This document shows positions 1 to 7,858 of a stretch of DNA of 64,000 nucleotides, piece after piece. Source of the stretch: Chloroflexota bacterium (GTDB taxonomy: Bacteria; Chloroflexota; UBA11872; VXOZ01). Numbering within the stretch: position 1 is the first letter of the stretch; the number at the start of each line of letters is the position of its first letter. The position numbers and the translations under genes are program-made. The notes beneath the pieces are model-generated. The model saw nothing but the letters and a program-made list of their open reading frames with translations, did not search any database and was not told the origin of the DNA. The DNA is taken from positions 40,653-104,652 of the forward strand of contig JAPPLM010000041.1 in the NCBI GenBank assembly GCA_028874195.1, read 5' to 3'.

Positions 1-891
1 CACGACATCGCCCAACAGTTCAGGCGGCGTCTCTTCAACCGAGGTCTTCACCGCCTCGATGATGTCGCTTACCGGCCCCGCAATTGCTTCACGCATTTCC
101 GCTTGGGTAATTGTGACGGTCTTGGGCAGACCCGAGAGCATGTCCCTGCCCCGCATCTCGAAGGTTTTGTCCTGCTCATCCGGCATCGGGTACGCTGACC
201 CGATTGCCATCTTGGTTTCTTCGGCGGTGCGTTCTCCAACTAGGAGATCGTACGCTTGACGCGCGTAGTCGATGATTGTCTGATCCACTTCGTCACCGGC
301 AACGCGAACCGAGCGGCTTACCACAATGCCTCCAAGGGATACGACCGCGACCTCCGTGGTTCCGCCACCAATATCCACGATCATGTTGCCAGCGGGCTCA
401 TCGACGGGAAGCCCGGCGCCGATGGCCGCAGCCATGGGTTCCTCGATCAGATAGGCTTCGCGCGCGCCGGCATTGATCGCGGCATCTTGCACGGCACGCT
501 TTTCCACCTCAGTAACACCGCTGGGAATGCCGACGATGACACGAGGACGCGGCACCAATTGAAAGCTGGTGTGCACGTGATCGATGAAGTAACGGAGCAT
601 CGTTTCGACGGTCTCGAAGTCTGCAATAACCCCATCCTTGAGGGGCCGCACCGCTACGATGCTTGCCGGCGTACGACCGACCATACGCTTTGCTTCCGCA
701 CCGACGGCAAGCACTTTCTCCGTACGCATATCCATTGCGACCACGGAGGGCTCGGATACGATGACACCCTTATCCCGGGCATACACCAGCATATTTGCTG
801 TGCCCAGATCAATACCCAGGTCCTGTGAGAAGAGACCGAGGAAGGAGCTAAACGGACCGAGAATACTTGAGCGCCATGAAGAAAGCGGCAT
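1..891 (-). CDS. mreB: Rod shape-determining protein MreB (partial, C-terminus off the left edge)
   Basis: Bacterial actin homologue that forms membrane-associated filaments and guides the elongasome in cell-wall synthesis. The minus strand reads open from an ATG at 891 to the window edge, giving 297 codons of the usual ~340. Visible are the phosphate-1 motif GIDLGTANMLVY (about residue 26), the connecting segment PLKDGVIADFETVE, VPRPRVIVGIPSGVTEVE, the EEPMAAAIGAGLPV segment and phosphate-2 VDIGGGTTEVAVVSLGG. The first ~24 residues are an extra, partly hydrophobic N-terminal extension that could help membrane binding. An AGGG stretch lies upstream of the ATG. Identity is sure; the exact start less so. 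mreC/mreD, if present, would lie off the left edge. Confidence 0.95.
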   Translation of the reverse strand, partial: MPLSSWRSSILGPFSSFLGLFSQDLGIDLGTANMLVYARDKGVIVSEPSVVAMDMRTEKVLAVGAEAKRMVGRTPASIVAVRPLKDGVIADFETVETMLRYFIDHVHTSFQLVPRPRVIVGIPSGVTEVEKRAVQDAAINAGAREAYLIEEPMAAAIGAGLPVDEPAGNMIVDIGGGTTEVAVVSLGGIVVSRSVRVAGDEVDQTIIDYARQAYDLLVGERTAEETKMAIGSAYPMPDEQDKTFEMRGRDMLSGLPKTVTITQAEMREAIAGPVSDIIEAVKTSVEETPPELLGDVV

Positions 892-990
892 TGCCAACCC
901 TACACCCAAAGAGGCTCTTGGGGGAGCCTCAGAATCAAAAGGGGGAATCGTACCATCCGACCGAAGGCTCTCAGCCTAACCTGCTCAACC

Positions 991-999
991 ATTCTATCA
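991..999 (-). promoter_or_regulatory. Putative extended -10 promoter for mreB
   Basis: The minus strand reads TGATAGAAT, an extended -10 element (TGn then TAGAAT), about 100 nt upstream of the mreB start. I see no good -35 box at normal spacing. The rest of 892-1199 holds no gene I can support on either strand; a TACACT -10-like hexamer at about 1130 could serve ridA. Confidence 0.4.
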
Positions 1000-1199
1000 C
1001 ATTGGCAGCTTGCCAGCATACCAGAAGGTCAAGACGGATCCAAAGTTTCGTGAGGCTATTCCCTGGGCCCTATTTCACCCGGCCGCATGGCAGTGAATAG
1101 CGCTTTTCGGCCACTCCCTACCCTGTGGTACACTGATCCTCACGTGAATGCATGCAAGTAGGAATACGCCTTCTACCAAAGCTAAAGGGGAGCCAGCCA

Positions 1200-1580
1200 A
1201 TGCGCGTCGATCGTCTGTACAGTCCCAAAGGGCCCCGGCCCGCAGGAACCTATTCGCAAGCCGTGCGCGCGGGCAACTTGCTGTTCATCGCGGGCCAGGG
1301 ACCGCTTGACCCTCAGACCGGCGAGATACGAGGCGAGACACTTGCAGAGCAGTGTCAACTCACTTTGCAAAACATCAAGAACATCGTAGAAGGTCATGGC
1401 GGCGATATTCGCAATGTGGTGAAGGTGAACGTCTACCTCGCCGATATGGACGGCTTCTCGGAGATGGACAGCGTCTATAAGACGTTCTTTGGCGAGTACC
1501 CGCCGGCCCGCACGACGGTGGGCGTACAGATGAACGATATCCTGATCGAGGTGGAAGCCACGGCGGTCCTCGACGACTAG
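1200..1580 (+). CDS. ridA: RidA family reactive intermediate/imine deaminase
   Basis: Hydrolyses reactive enamine/imine intermediates such as 2-aminoacrylate released by PLP enzymes; cytoplasmic homotrimer in characterised members. The 126-residue length is standard. Conserved features are YSQAVRAGNLLFIAGQGPLD near the N-terminus, Arg104 in YPPARTTVGV (the carboxylate-binding Arg, E. coli Arg105) and Glu119 in IEVEATAV. A GGGGAG ribosome binding site 9 nt upstream selects the ATG at 1200 over an in-frame ATG at 1152. It is transcribed away from mreB and converges on the next gene, so it looks monocistronic. Confidence 0.93.
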   Translation: MRVDRLYSPKGPRPAGTYSQAVRAGNLLFIAGQGPLDPQTGEIRGETLAEQCQLTLQNIKNIVEGHGGDIRNVVKVNVYLADMDGFSEMDSVYKTFFGEYPPARTTVGVQMNDILIEVEATAVLDD

Positions 1581-1595
1581 CGGGTATCTGCCGGG

Positions 1596-2435
1596 CTATT
1601 CCGCTTTGGATGCATCCAGTTTCGCCATTGTCTCGCGGTACCGCCGTTCCATCTCGGGGCCTTGGCGCGTGAGGTACTCCCGCTCGAGGGATCGCGCCGA
1701 GGCAGCCGAAGGCGGAGTCGGAATGTCTACCGTCGCTACGGTGATCTTGTCGAATCCGCGTTGGTAGGCGATCATCTCTCCCTTGGAAACGACGAGGTTT
1801 TGCCCCACGTTGGCCTGGACGATGGGAACGCCATTCTCGCGCGCTCTGGCCAGGACCGCCTGATTCTGCGCCTTACTCGTATTGCCAAAGGTGGGGATAT
1901 ACAGAATTTGCGCGCCGTCGAGGACTATCGCACGAGGTATGAGGGGATTCCAGCGGTCGTTGCAAATGAGCATGCCGGCCCGGCCAAAAGGCGTATCAAA
2001 CGCGCGTAGCTTTTTGCCGATGCGGTTGAAGTGCCAAGAGGGATGCGTGCCCTCCGCAAACTGGCTCTTCTGATAGGTACCGCAAAGCTCTCCCGCGTGA
2101 TCGGTGAAGACCACCGTATTGTAGATCTCATTGCCTACGCGCTCCGCAAAGCCAAAGCAGAGACAGACGCGCAGTTCTCGGGCCAGTTGTCTAAAGCGCG
2201 CGACATACGGACCGTCCAGCGGTTCGGCGATTTCCAGCATCTCGGCGGCCGACCGCCTGCCTTCGATGACGTCATACACGACGTAGCCCTCAAGGGCGCC
2301 CTCGATAGTCACGATAACGTCAGGGTTCTCGGTGGCCGCATCCCGTATCAACCGCTCCATCTTGGCGGCGTTGGCGAGCTTGTCCCACTTCTTGGGTCGC
2401 AGTGAGATTGCTGCTACCTTGATTGACGTGAACAT
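1596..2435 (-). CDS. Carbon-nitrogen hydrolase (nitrilase superfamily amidase)
   Basis: A 279-residue protein of the nitrilase/amidase superfamily, which hydrolyses amides or carbamoyl groups via a Glu-Lys-Cys triad. The triad is visible: Glu45 in VTIEGALEGY, Lys in GTYQKSQF (about 120) and Cys in MLICNDRW (about 158). The Cys is followed by NDRW, where many members have YDxRFPE, so the substrate pocket probably differs from that of omega-amidases. Substrate cannot be told from sequence. It lies 71 nt downstream of gltX on the same strand and may be cotranscribed. A second, clearly different family member is at 42215-43141. Confidence 0.85.
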   Translation of the reverse strand: MFTSIKVAAISLRPKKWDKLANAAKMERLIRDAATENPDVIVTIEGALEGYVVYDVIEGRRSAAEMLEIAEPLDGPYVARFRQLARELRVCLCFGFAERVGNEIYNTVVFTDHAGELCGTYQKSQFAEGTHPSWHFNRIGKKLRAFDTPFGRAGMLICNDRWNPLIPRAIVLDGAQILYIPTFGNTSKAQNQAVLARARENGVPIVQANVGQNLVVSKGEMIAYQRGFDKITVATVDIPTPPSAASARSLEREYLTRQGPEMERRYRETMAKLDASKAE

Positions 2436-2506
2436 CCTACACCTGTCGCGCGGCTCTCATGTTAGACACGGAACATGCGTTTCCAAGTCCGTTCAAGCGT
2501 TCGTAC

Positions 2507-3982
2507 TCACTCTGCAATGTCCGCGGCCAAAGCGTCAATTGCCGCTGCAAGCCGGGTAAGCGTGCGCTCGCTGCCAAGGACGACCATCGTTTCGAACAAT
2601 GGCGGCGTAGCGGTCTTGCCCGTAATTGCCACGCGGATTGGCATGAAGAGTTGACCCGCCTTCCAGCCCAATTCCGCAGCCAGACCGCGCAAACACGCTT
2701 CAATTGGTTCATGGTCCCAGCTAGCGAGCAACGCAAGCTGTTCGTGCACGCGCTGCAATGCGCTGAGAGAATCCGCCGGTGTTTGCTTCTTGGCGACAAG
2801 CAGCTTCGGCTCAGGCGTCACGTCATCCGCAAAGAAGAAGTCGAGGACAGATGGGGCTTCGGCGAGGTTCTTCAAGCGCTCCTGCTCAAGTCCGATAGCA
2901 TCCTGCAGATACGTGCGATCGACGTTTTCCGCTGCGATGACGCCCGCTTCCGCCAGGAACGGTACGCTGCGTTCGGTCAGGTCCGGCACCGTTAGACTGC
3001 GAATGTAGACGCCATTGAGCCACACGAGCTTTTGCAGTTCAAATACCGCGTTGGCCCGATTCACTCGTTCTAAACTGAAGGCGGCAACAAGCTCTTCAAG
3101 ACTGAATACTTCCTGCGTATCGCCGGGATTCCAGCCGAGTAATGCCAGAAAATTGACGACAGCTTCCGGCAGGTATCCCTGTTTCGCATAGTCACCAACG
3201 AGCACCGCGCCGGAGCGTTTACCGAGTTTTGTGCGGTCTGGATTTGTCAGCAGCGGCAGGTGCGCGTAGGCCGGCAGGTCGAAGCCGAGCGCAAAGGCAA
3301 TGGGGATCTGCCGGTGCGTATTGTAGAGGTGGTCGGCGCCGCGAATAACGTGGGATATCCGCATCTGACTATCGTCAATAACCGACGCAAAATTGTACGT
3401 GGGCATGCCGTCGGCGCGTACGATCACCAAGTCATCGAGCTCCGCTGCATCCACCCGCATATTGCCCCGCACGAGGTCCAAGAAGTCCACCGTACCCTCG
3501 CGCGGAGAGAGGAACCTGATTACGTAAGGAGCGCCCGACCGTTCGCGGGCCGCTCGCTCGGCAGCCGCAAGCAGAAGACACGTCTGCGGGTAGCGAAACG
3601 GACGGCGTTCTTGTTGCGCCCGCTTGCGCAGCACATCAAGCTCTGCCGGTGTGCACCAGCACCGGTACGCATGACCGTTAGCTAACAGCTCTTCGACATG
3701 CGCTTGATAGAGCGAAAGTCGCTCGCTTTGGCGATACGGCCCGCAATCGCCACCCGCCTCGTAGCCCTCGTCCCAATCGAGGCCCATCCAACGAAAACTG
3801 TAGAGCACGCCCTCGATATCCTCGTCCGATGAGCGTTTCGCGTCGGTGTCGTCGATGCGGAGAATGTAAGTACCGCCGGTTTGGCGTGCAAACAGGTAGT
3901 TGTACAGTGCCGTACGGGCATTGCCAACATGTAGATTGCCGGTGGGACTGGGCGCAATGCGCACGCGAACAGAATTACCCAT
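2507..3982 (-). CDS. gltX: Glutamyl-tRNA synthetase
   Basis: Class I aminoacyl-tRNA synthetase charging tRNA-Glu (and tRNA-Gln if the organism is non-discriminating). At 491 residues it has normal bacterial length. The N-terminal signature VRIAPSPTGNLHVGNARTAL carries the HIGH-type motif (HVGN); KLGKRSGA at about residue 255 is the KMSKS equivalent. The C-terminal anticodon-binding region is present (LFMPIRVAITGKTATPPLFE). A GAGGAG lies about 13 nt before the ATG at 3982, which is somewhat far. GatCAB is not in the window, so discrimination cannot be judged. Confidence 0.97.
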   Translation of the reverse strand: MGNSVRVRIAPSPTGNLHVGNARTALYNYLFARQTGGTYILRIDDTDAKRSSDEDIEGVLYSFRWMGLDWDEGYEAGGDCGPYRQSERLSLYQAHVEELLANGHAYRCWCTPAELDVLRKRAQQERRPFRYPQTCLLLAAAERAARERSGAPYVIRFLSPREGTVDFLDLVRGNMRVDAAELDDLVIVRADGMPTYNFASVIDDSQMRISHVIRGADHLYNTHRQIPIAFALGFDLPAYAHLPLLTNPDRTKLGKRSGAVLVGDYAKQGYLPEAVVNFLALLGWNPGDTQEVFSLEELVAAFSLERVNRANAVFELQKLVWLNGVYIRSLTVPDLTERSVPFLAEAGVIAAENVDRTYLQDAIGLEQERLKNLAEAPSVLDFFFADDVTPEPKLLVAKKQTPADSLSALQRVHEQLALLASWDHEPIEACLRGLAAELGWKAGQLFMPIRVAITGKTATPPLFETMVVLGSERTLTRLAAAIDALAADIAE

Positions 3983-4202
3983 GTACTACGGTTGTCTCCT
4001 CACTGCATTTTCGACAAGCACTCGATACTCACCTGCCAGGTACAGTGCAACTTGGAGGCATGCCTCTGGCAGGATGCGGAATTTACGAAGAATTGACGGC
4101 TCTTGGTACGAGATAGGGCAAAGAGACACGGCTTTCTGCCAAGGCACTATCCGCCCGGCAGAGTGCATCCATACATTGCCTGGTGCTCACAATCAAGATC
4201 CG

Positions 4203-4293
4203 TGGCGGAGAGGGTGGGATTCGAACCCACGAGGCGCTTGTGGCGCCTACTCGCTCTCCAGGCGAGCGCCTTCGTCCACTTGGCTACCTCTCC
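4203..4293 (-). tRNA. tRNA-Ser (anticodon GGA), CCA encoded
   Basis: On the minus strand the acceptor arms GGAGAGG and CCTCTCC pair perfectly, followed by discriminator G (usual for tRNA-Ser) and an encoded CCA at 4205-4203. The anticodon stem CTCGC/GCGAG closes the 7-nt loop CTGGAGA, giving anticodon GGA for UCC/UCU. A long variable arm with an AGGCG/CGCCT-type stem marks a type II tRNA, and the T arm GTGGGTTCGAATCCCAC is canonical. Confidence 0.97.
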
Positions 4294-4357
4294 ACTCTGC
4301 CCCGCGCAGAGAGAAGCTCACGAACTCCTCCCTCTGCGATAGGCCGTAGCGGGTCCA

Positions 4358-4386
4358 CTCATAGGGTGACCGCAGCAATAATCCAA
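4358..4386 (-). promoter_or_regulatory. Putative promoter for tRNA-Ser
   Basis: The minus strand reads TTGGAT, a 17-nt spacer, then TATGAG, ending about 65 nt upstream of the tRNA 5' end. Spacing is ideal but both boxes are imperfect. The remainder of 4294-4593 has no supportable gene. Confidence 0.4.
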
Positions 4387-4593
4387 CACGCGCGGACCAG
4401 CTTTGTTCCTTGAGTCTAGCAGCGCCCTGATGCTAGCGTCAAAGCCCGATTAGCACTCGCCAGAGACCGGACTGCAGACAATGCCGTGCCTGCGCTTGCG
4501 CGTTTTGGTCAGTTGACAGACGACTCCAAGCAAATCTACCATGACAGATACAGCAACACCGCAAGCAACCCTTCACGTTACGAAACCAATTGC

Positions 4594-6330
4594 ATGGCTG
4601 AGATTGCGGATTCCTCTTCTACGCTCGTAGTGGACGTGGGGACGTTTAGTACACGCGCCTCACTGTTGGAGCGCGTTGAAGGCGAGTATCGCTTGGCTGG
4701 CGCGGCACGTGTGCCCAGCACAATCGATCCCCCTGTGTCCGACGTCATGCTCGGTGTTTCTCGCGCTCTCACGGAACTCGAGCGCACCACCGGTTGGCAC
4801 GCCAGGCACGATGTGGTGAACAGGCTCGCGGTAACCAGCGTGGGCCTTACCGCGGTGACGAGTGTCCTGAGCTTCGGCAACAGCCGCACGTTGAATGCGT
4901 TGCTTGAGTCGTTGCAGTCGTTGCCGATTACGCCCATCGACATCTTCGACCTCAACAACCGGCCAGCAGATGCGTATCAGTTTGTCTTCCAGCGACTTAT
5001 CGAGTCGCCTTTGGATGCTTTGATCGTCCTTGGCAGCGAAACGGACCGGGACTGGGAGACCGAGATTGCCCGAATCGGCGAAATCATCCGCAGCGTGCTC
5101 ACCAGTCACCGTAGTGCCTGGAACCTAAACGTGGTCTTCATTGGCGCAGCAGCGCATGCGCAGTCTTTGCGCACGTTCCTTGGAGAGAGGGCGTCAATCC
5201 ACCACATGAATCTGGAACCGGACCAAGCGATTGGCGACGCGCTTTCGTCGCTTGAATCTCTCATACAGTCAATTGCAAACGAAAGACGTCAATACCTCCT
5301 ACCGAATCACTCCGGGCTAAGCGAGTGGGCAGGATCCAGCCCAATTGACTATCAGGAAGCCCTGGGGCACGTCACACAGCAGTTAGCACAGCGCTACAGC
5401 ATACACGTGCTCTCCTTGGATCTTGGGGCGAGCCACGCAGCTGCGATCGCCAGCCTGCCCAATGGGGATTTGCGCAAGGCCTCTCTCGATGGCTTTGGCA
5501 CCTTGCGCAGCCCACAGAATGTCCTGATGGAGGCCGGACGAGAAGCCGTGGAACGGTGGCTGCCGTACGACTTGGACGAAACGCGGCTGGATGACTATCT
5601 CCTCCACGGCCTGGCACATCCCGGCGCGCTGCCCACGACCATCGAGAACCTCGTGCTGGAACACGCTTTTGCACGGGAAGCTCTGCGCAGTGTCGTCGAG
5701 CTCATCGATGATCAAACCGTAGACGGGCAGACACTTGCGCCCTGCGCCGCTGCCGATGTCATCATTGGCTGCGGGGCCACGCTAGGCGCAGCGCCGCGGC
5801 TGATACAGGCCGTGATGATGATGCTCGATTCGGTTCTGCCCACGGGCTTTACACAACTCGCTTTGGATCGCGCTAGTGCGCTCCCGGTACTGCTTCTCGA
5901 CAAAGCTATCGAAGAAGGCAATCCGTTCATCGAGCAGGATGTCCTGCTTAGCTTGGGGGTTAGTATTGCTCCCACCGGTCGCATGGCCGAGAATCGACCC
6001 GCCTTGCGCCTGCGCACGGGAATGCCTGCGCGTTCTCCCGAAGAGACTATCGTGAATTTCGGGGCGATGGAAGTCATACCTTGGGAAGGTGGCGCCGGTT
6101 CGACGCTGGAGGTTTGGCCCGCAACGAGACTGAACCTCGGCGTGGGCCGCGGCCGCGGCGCCGAGCCGCGCGCAAATCTCTTCGGCGGCTCGCTGGGACT
6201 TATCGTTGACGCGCGCGGACGTCCCATCGACCTGGATTTGAACAAGGACAAGCGGCAAGCTAGAATCCTCGAGTGGATGCAGACAACCGGGGCGTATCCC
6301 ACGTTGTCTTTCTCCGGGAGATCAAGCTAG
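4594..6330 (+). CDS. MutL-like ASKHA-fold protein (glutamate mutase MutL family)
   Basis: Member of the family named after clostridial MutL, an actin/hexokinase-fold protein encoded beside glutamate mutase and thought to be chaperone-like. The ATPase fold is suggested by LVVDVGTFSTRASLLE near the N-terminus (phosphate-1), SLDLGASHAAAIAS mid-protein (a second phosphate-type loop) and ADVIIGCGATLG. The ATG at 4594 gives 578 residues and starts just before the first beta strand; the frame stays open to an in-frame start at 4486, and no clear ribosome binding site decides. Related genes are widespread in Chloroflexota without glutamate mutase beside them, as here. It runs straight into the next gene (2-nt gap). 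Confidence 0.75.
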   Translation: MAEIADSSSTLVVDVGTFSTRASLLERVEGEYRLAGAARVPSTIDPPVSDVMLGVSRALTELERTTGWHARHDVVNRLAVTSVGLTAVTSVLSFGNSRTLNALLESLQSLPITPIDIFDLNNRPADAYQFVFQRLIESPLDALIVLGSETDRDWETEIARIGEIIRSVLTSHRSAWNLNVVFIGAAAHAQSLRTFLGERASIHHMNLEPDQAIGDALSSLESLIQSIANERRQYLLPNHSGLSEWAGSSPIDYQEALGHVTQQLAQRYSIHVLSLDLGASHAAAIASLPNGDLRKASLDGFGTLRSPQNVLMEAGREAVERWLPYDLDETRLDDYLLHGLAHPGALPTTIENLVLEHAFAREALRSVVELIDDQTVDGQTLAPCAAADVIIGCGATLGAAPRLIQAVMMMLDSVLPTGFTQLALDRASALPVLLLDKAIEEGNPFIEQDVLLSLGVSIAPTGRMAENRPALRLRTGMPARSPEETIVNFGAMEVIPWEGGAGSTLEVWPATRLNLGVGRGRGAEPRANLFGGSLGLIVDARGRPIDLDLNKDKRQARILEWMQTTGAYPTLSFSGRSS

Positions 6331-6332
6331 AC

Positions 6333-7421
6333 ATGGCGACTATGCTTGCCCTGCGGGGCACGGCAAATCCCCCCACGCCGACACCGCAAATCGGCCGCTA
6401 TCTCTTGCGTTTGCGCCGGGTCTTGCCCGCTGATGGCGAGCTTGCGGTGCAGCCCGGTGACAAGGTAGAACCGCACACGGTTGTCGGCACGTGCGCATTG
6501 ACGCCTCAGAGGACCGCAATCGACTTGGCGAGCACCCTTGGTGTCTCACCGGAACGCGTAGCGGATGCGCTTGTCGTCGCTCCAGGTGACGGTTGCGCGG
6601 AGGGTGCGCTCATTGCCGCCCATCGCCGTCTCTTTGGGCTGCGTACGCGCACGGCGGTTGCTCCGTTCACGGGCCAAATCGGCGAAATCTCTTCACGGAG
6701 CGGTCTGGTGTGGTTCGAGGGCGCGAGCCACGAAGTCATGCTGCCCGCGGGACTCTACGGCACCGTGATAGACGTCCTTCCGCCCCGAGAAGCAGTGATA
6801 GAGGCGGAGGCTGTGGTGGTGCGCGGCGCATTCGCTGTCGGCGGCGAGGCGTCCGGGAACTTGAGCACGGTGCTTTCCCAGAATGACGAGAGTGAAGAGC
6901 GCCTCATTCTGGTTACGAAAGAGCCCGCAACCGTGGATACCATGCGGCGCGCGTCCCAACTGCAAGCGGCCGCCGTGGTGGCGCCATCCGCCGCGCGCAA
7001 GGACATGGCGGTGCTCGGCATGGACCCACTGGCGCGTCCGACGTCGCATACCTGGAAGGGTCCGCCGCTCTTGCTCACAGAAGGATTCGGTACGCAGCCC
7101 ATGACCGACACCCTCTGGGAACTCCTTACCGCGCAGCCGGTGCCGTGGGCTACCGTCGTAGCCCGGCCGGACCTTCACGTCTTCTTATTGATCTTGCCCA
7201 TTCGCTCCCTGGCGCCCAAGGATGCCTGGGCGCGCTTCGGGCCCGGCTCGCGGCTCAAGCGCGCCGGTATGTCTGTGGAACCGGGCGAGGTGCGCTTGGA
7301 TGCCTTCCTGCCGTTCCCTCTGGCGGTGTCCTCCGGCCTGCGGCTCCCCGCCGTGGAAACCGTCGATGCGGAGGAAAACCGCAGTCGCGTCCCCATTCCC
7401 GAGTTGGAGTGGCTGATGTAG
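6333..7421 (+). CDS. Conserved protein of unknown function paired with MutL-like gene
   Basis: A 362-residue soluble protein. Its ATG lies 2 nt after the stop of the MutL-like gene, with GGGAGAT about 14 nt upstream, so the two are almost certainly translated together. The N-terminal third (VQPGDKVEPHTVVG, APFTGQIGEISSRSGLVWFE) looks like a beta-rich barrel-sandwich or biotinyl-lipoyl-like fold of the kind seen in RnfC/NqrA and RpoB, judged by the recurring GD-V and G-I/V spacing. No catalytic motif is recognised. Its strict neighbour relation suggests it works with the MutL-like ATPase; the function is unknown. Confidence 0.7.
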   Translation: MATMLALRGTANPPTPTPQIGRYLLRLRRVLPADGELAVQPGDKVEPHTVVGTCALTPQRTAIDLASTLGVSPERVADALVVAPGDGCAEGALIAAHRRLFGLRTRTAVAPFTGQIGEISSRSGLVWFEGASHEVMLPAGLYGTVIDVLPPREAVIEAEAVVVRGAFAVGGEASGNLSTVLSQNDESEERLILVTKEPATVDTMRRASQLQAAAVVAPSAARKDMAVLGMDPLARPTSHTWKGPPLLLTEGFGTQPMTDTLWELLTAQPVPWATVVARPDLHVFLLILPIRSLAPKDAWARFGPGSRLKRAGMSVEPGEVRLDAFLPFPLAVSSGLRLPAVETVDAEENRSRVPIPELEWLM

Positions 7422-7858
7422 CGTCGGCTTCGACCAATTGGCTACAGCGAGAATGACCGACCTGCACTAGTCGTCCCGTTTCCTGGCAGAACCCATTTGC
7501 GCCACCACACCTGGCAGCCTCCGCCAGGGCACATATTCCTCTCTTCGCGGATACCTGTATCCGCTTGACGGTATCGATAGTACAGATAGTTCATGTTGAT
7601 ACTAATATATTGCTATTATGTGTAACACATATGTGCTACTAACCTTTGCGCGCTGCGCATGGGACATAGGCAAGCAGATTTGCCAGCGGCAGCGGGGCAA
7701 CGGGAGTTCCCCTTCGCTTGCGGCGCAGCGGCGACGGCTGCGTCGTGGCCTGTGTGCGAAGAGGTGGAACAATCCGTGCCGCTTGATTGCACCAGAGTTC
7801 GGGTGCCGGAAGAGAGTGTCAAACTACGGTGGCGTCTCGATACGGACCGTGTCTTTGG
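7422..7858 (+). other. Intergenic region with AT-rich promoter-like segment
   Basis: No gene supported. Positions 7565-7625 are strikingly AT-rich for this genome and contain TTGACG at 7565, TTGATA at 7596 and a TATTAT at 7614, consistent with a promoter for the downstream surface protein although no pair has ideal spacing. The following ~230 nt to the start at 7859 are GC-rich and could form a structured leader; I do not recognise a riboswitch class in it. Confidence 0.35.

Noticed and set aside
256..828. Long plus-strand open frame (190 codons)
   Set aside because: It lies antisense to mreB, whose protein motifs on the minus strand are unmistakable.
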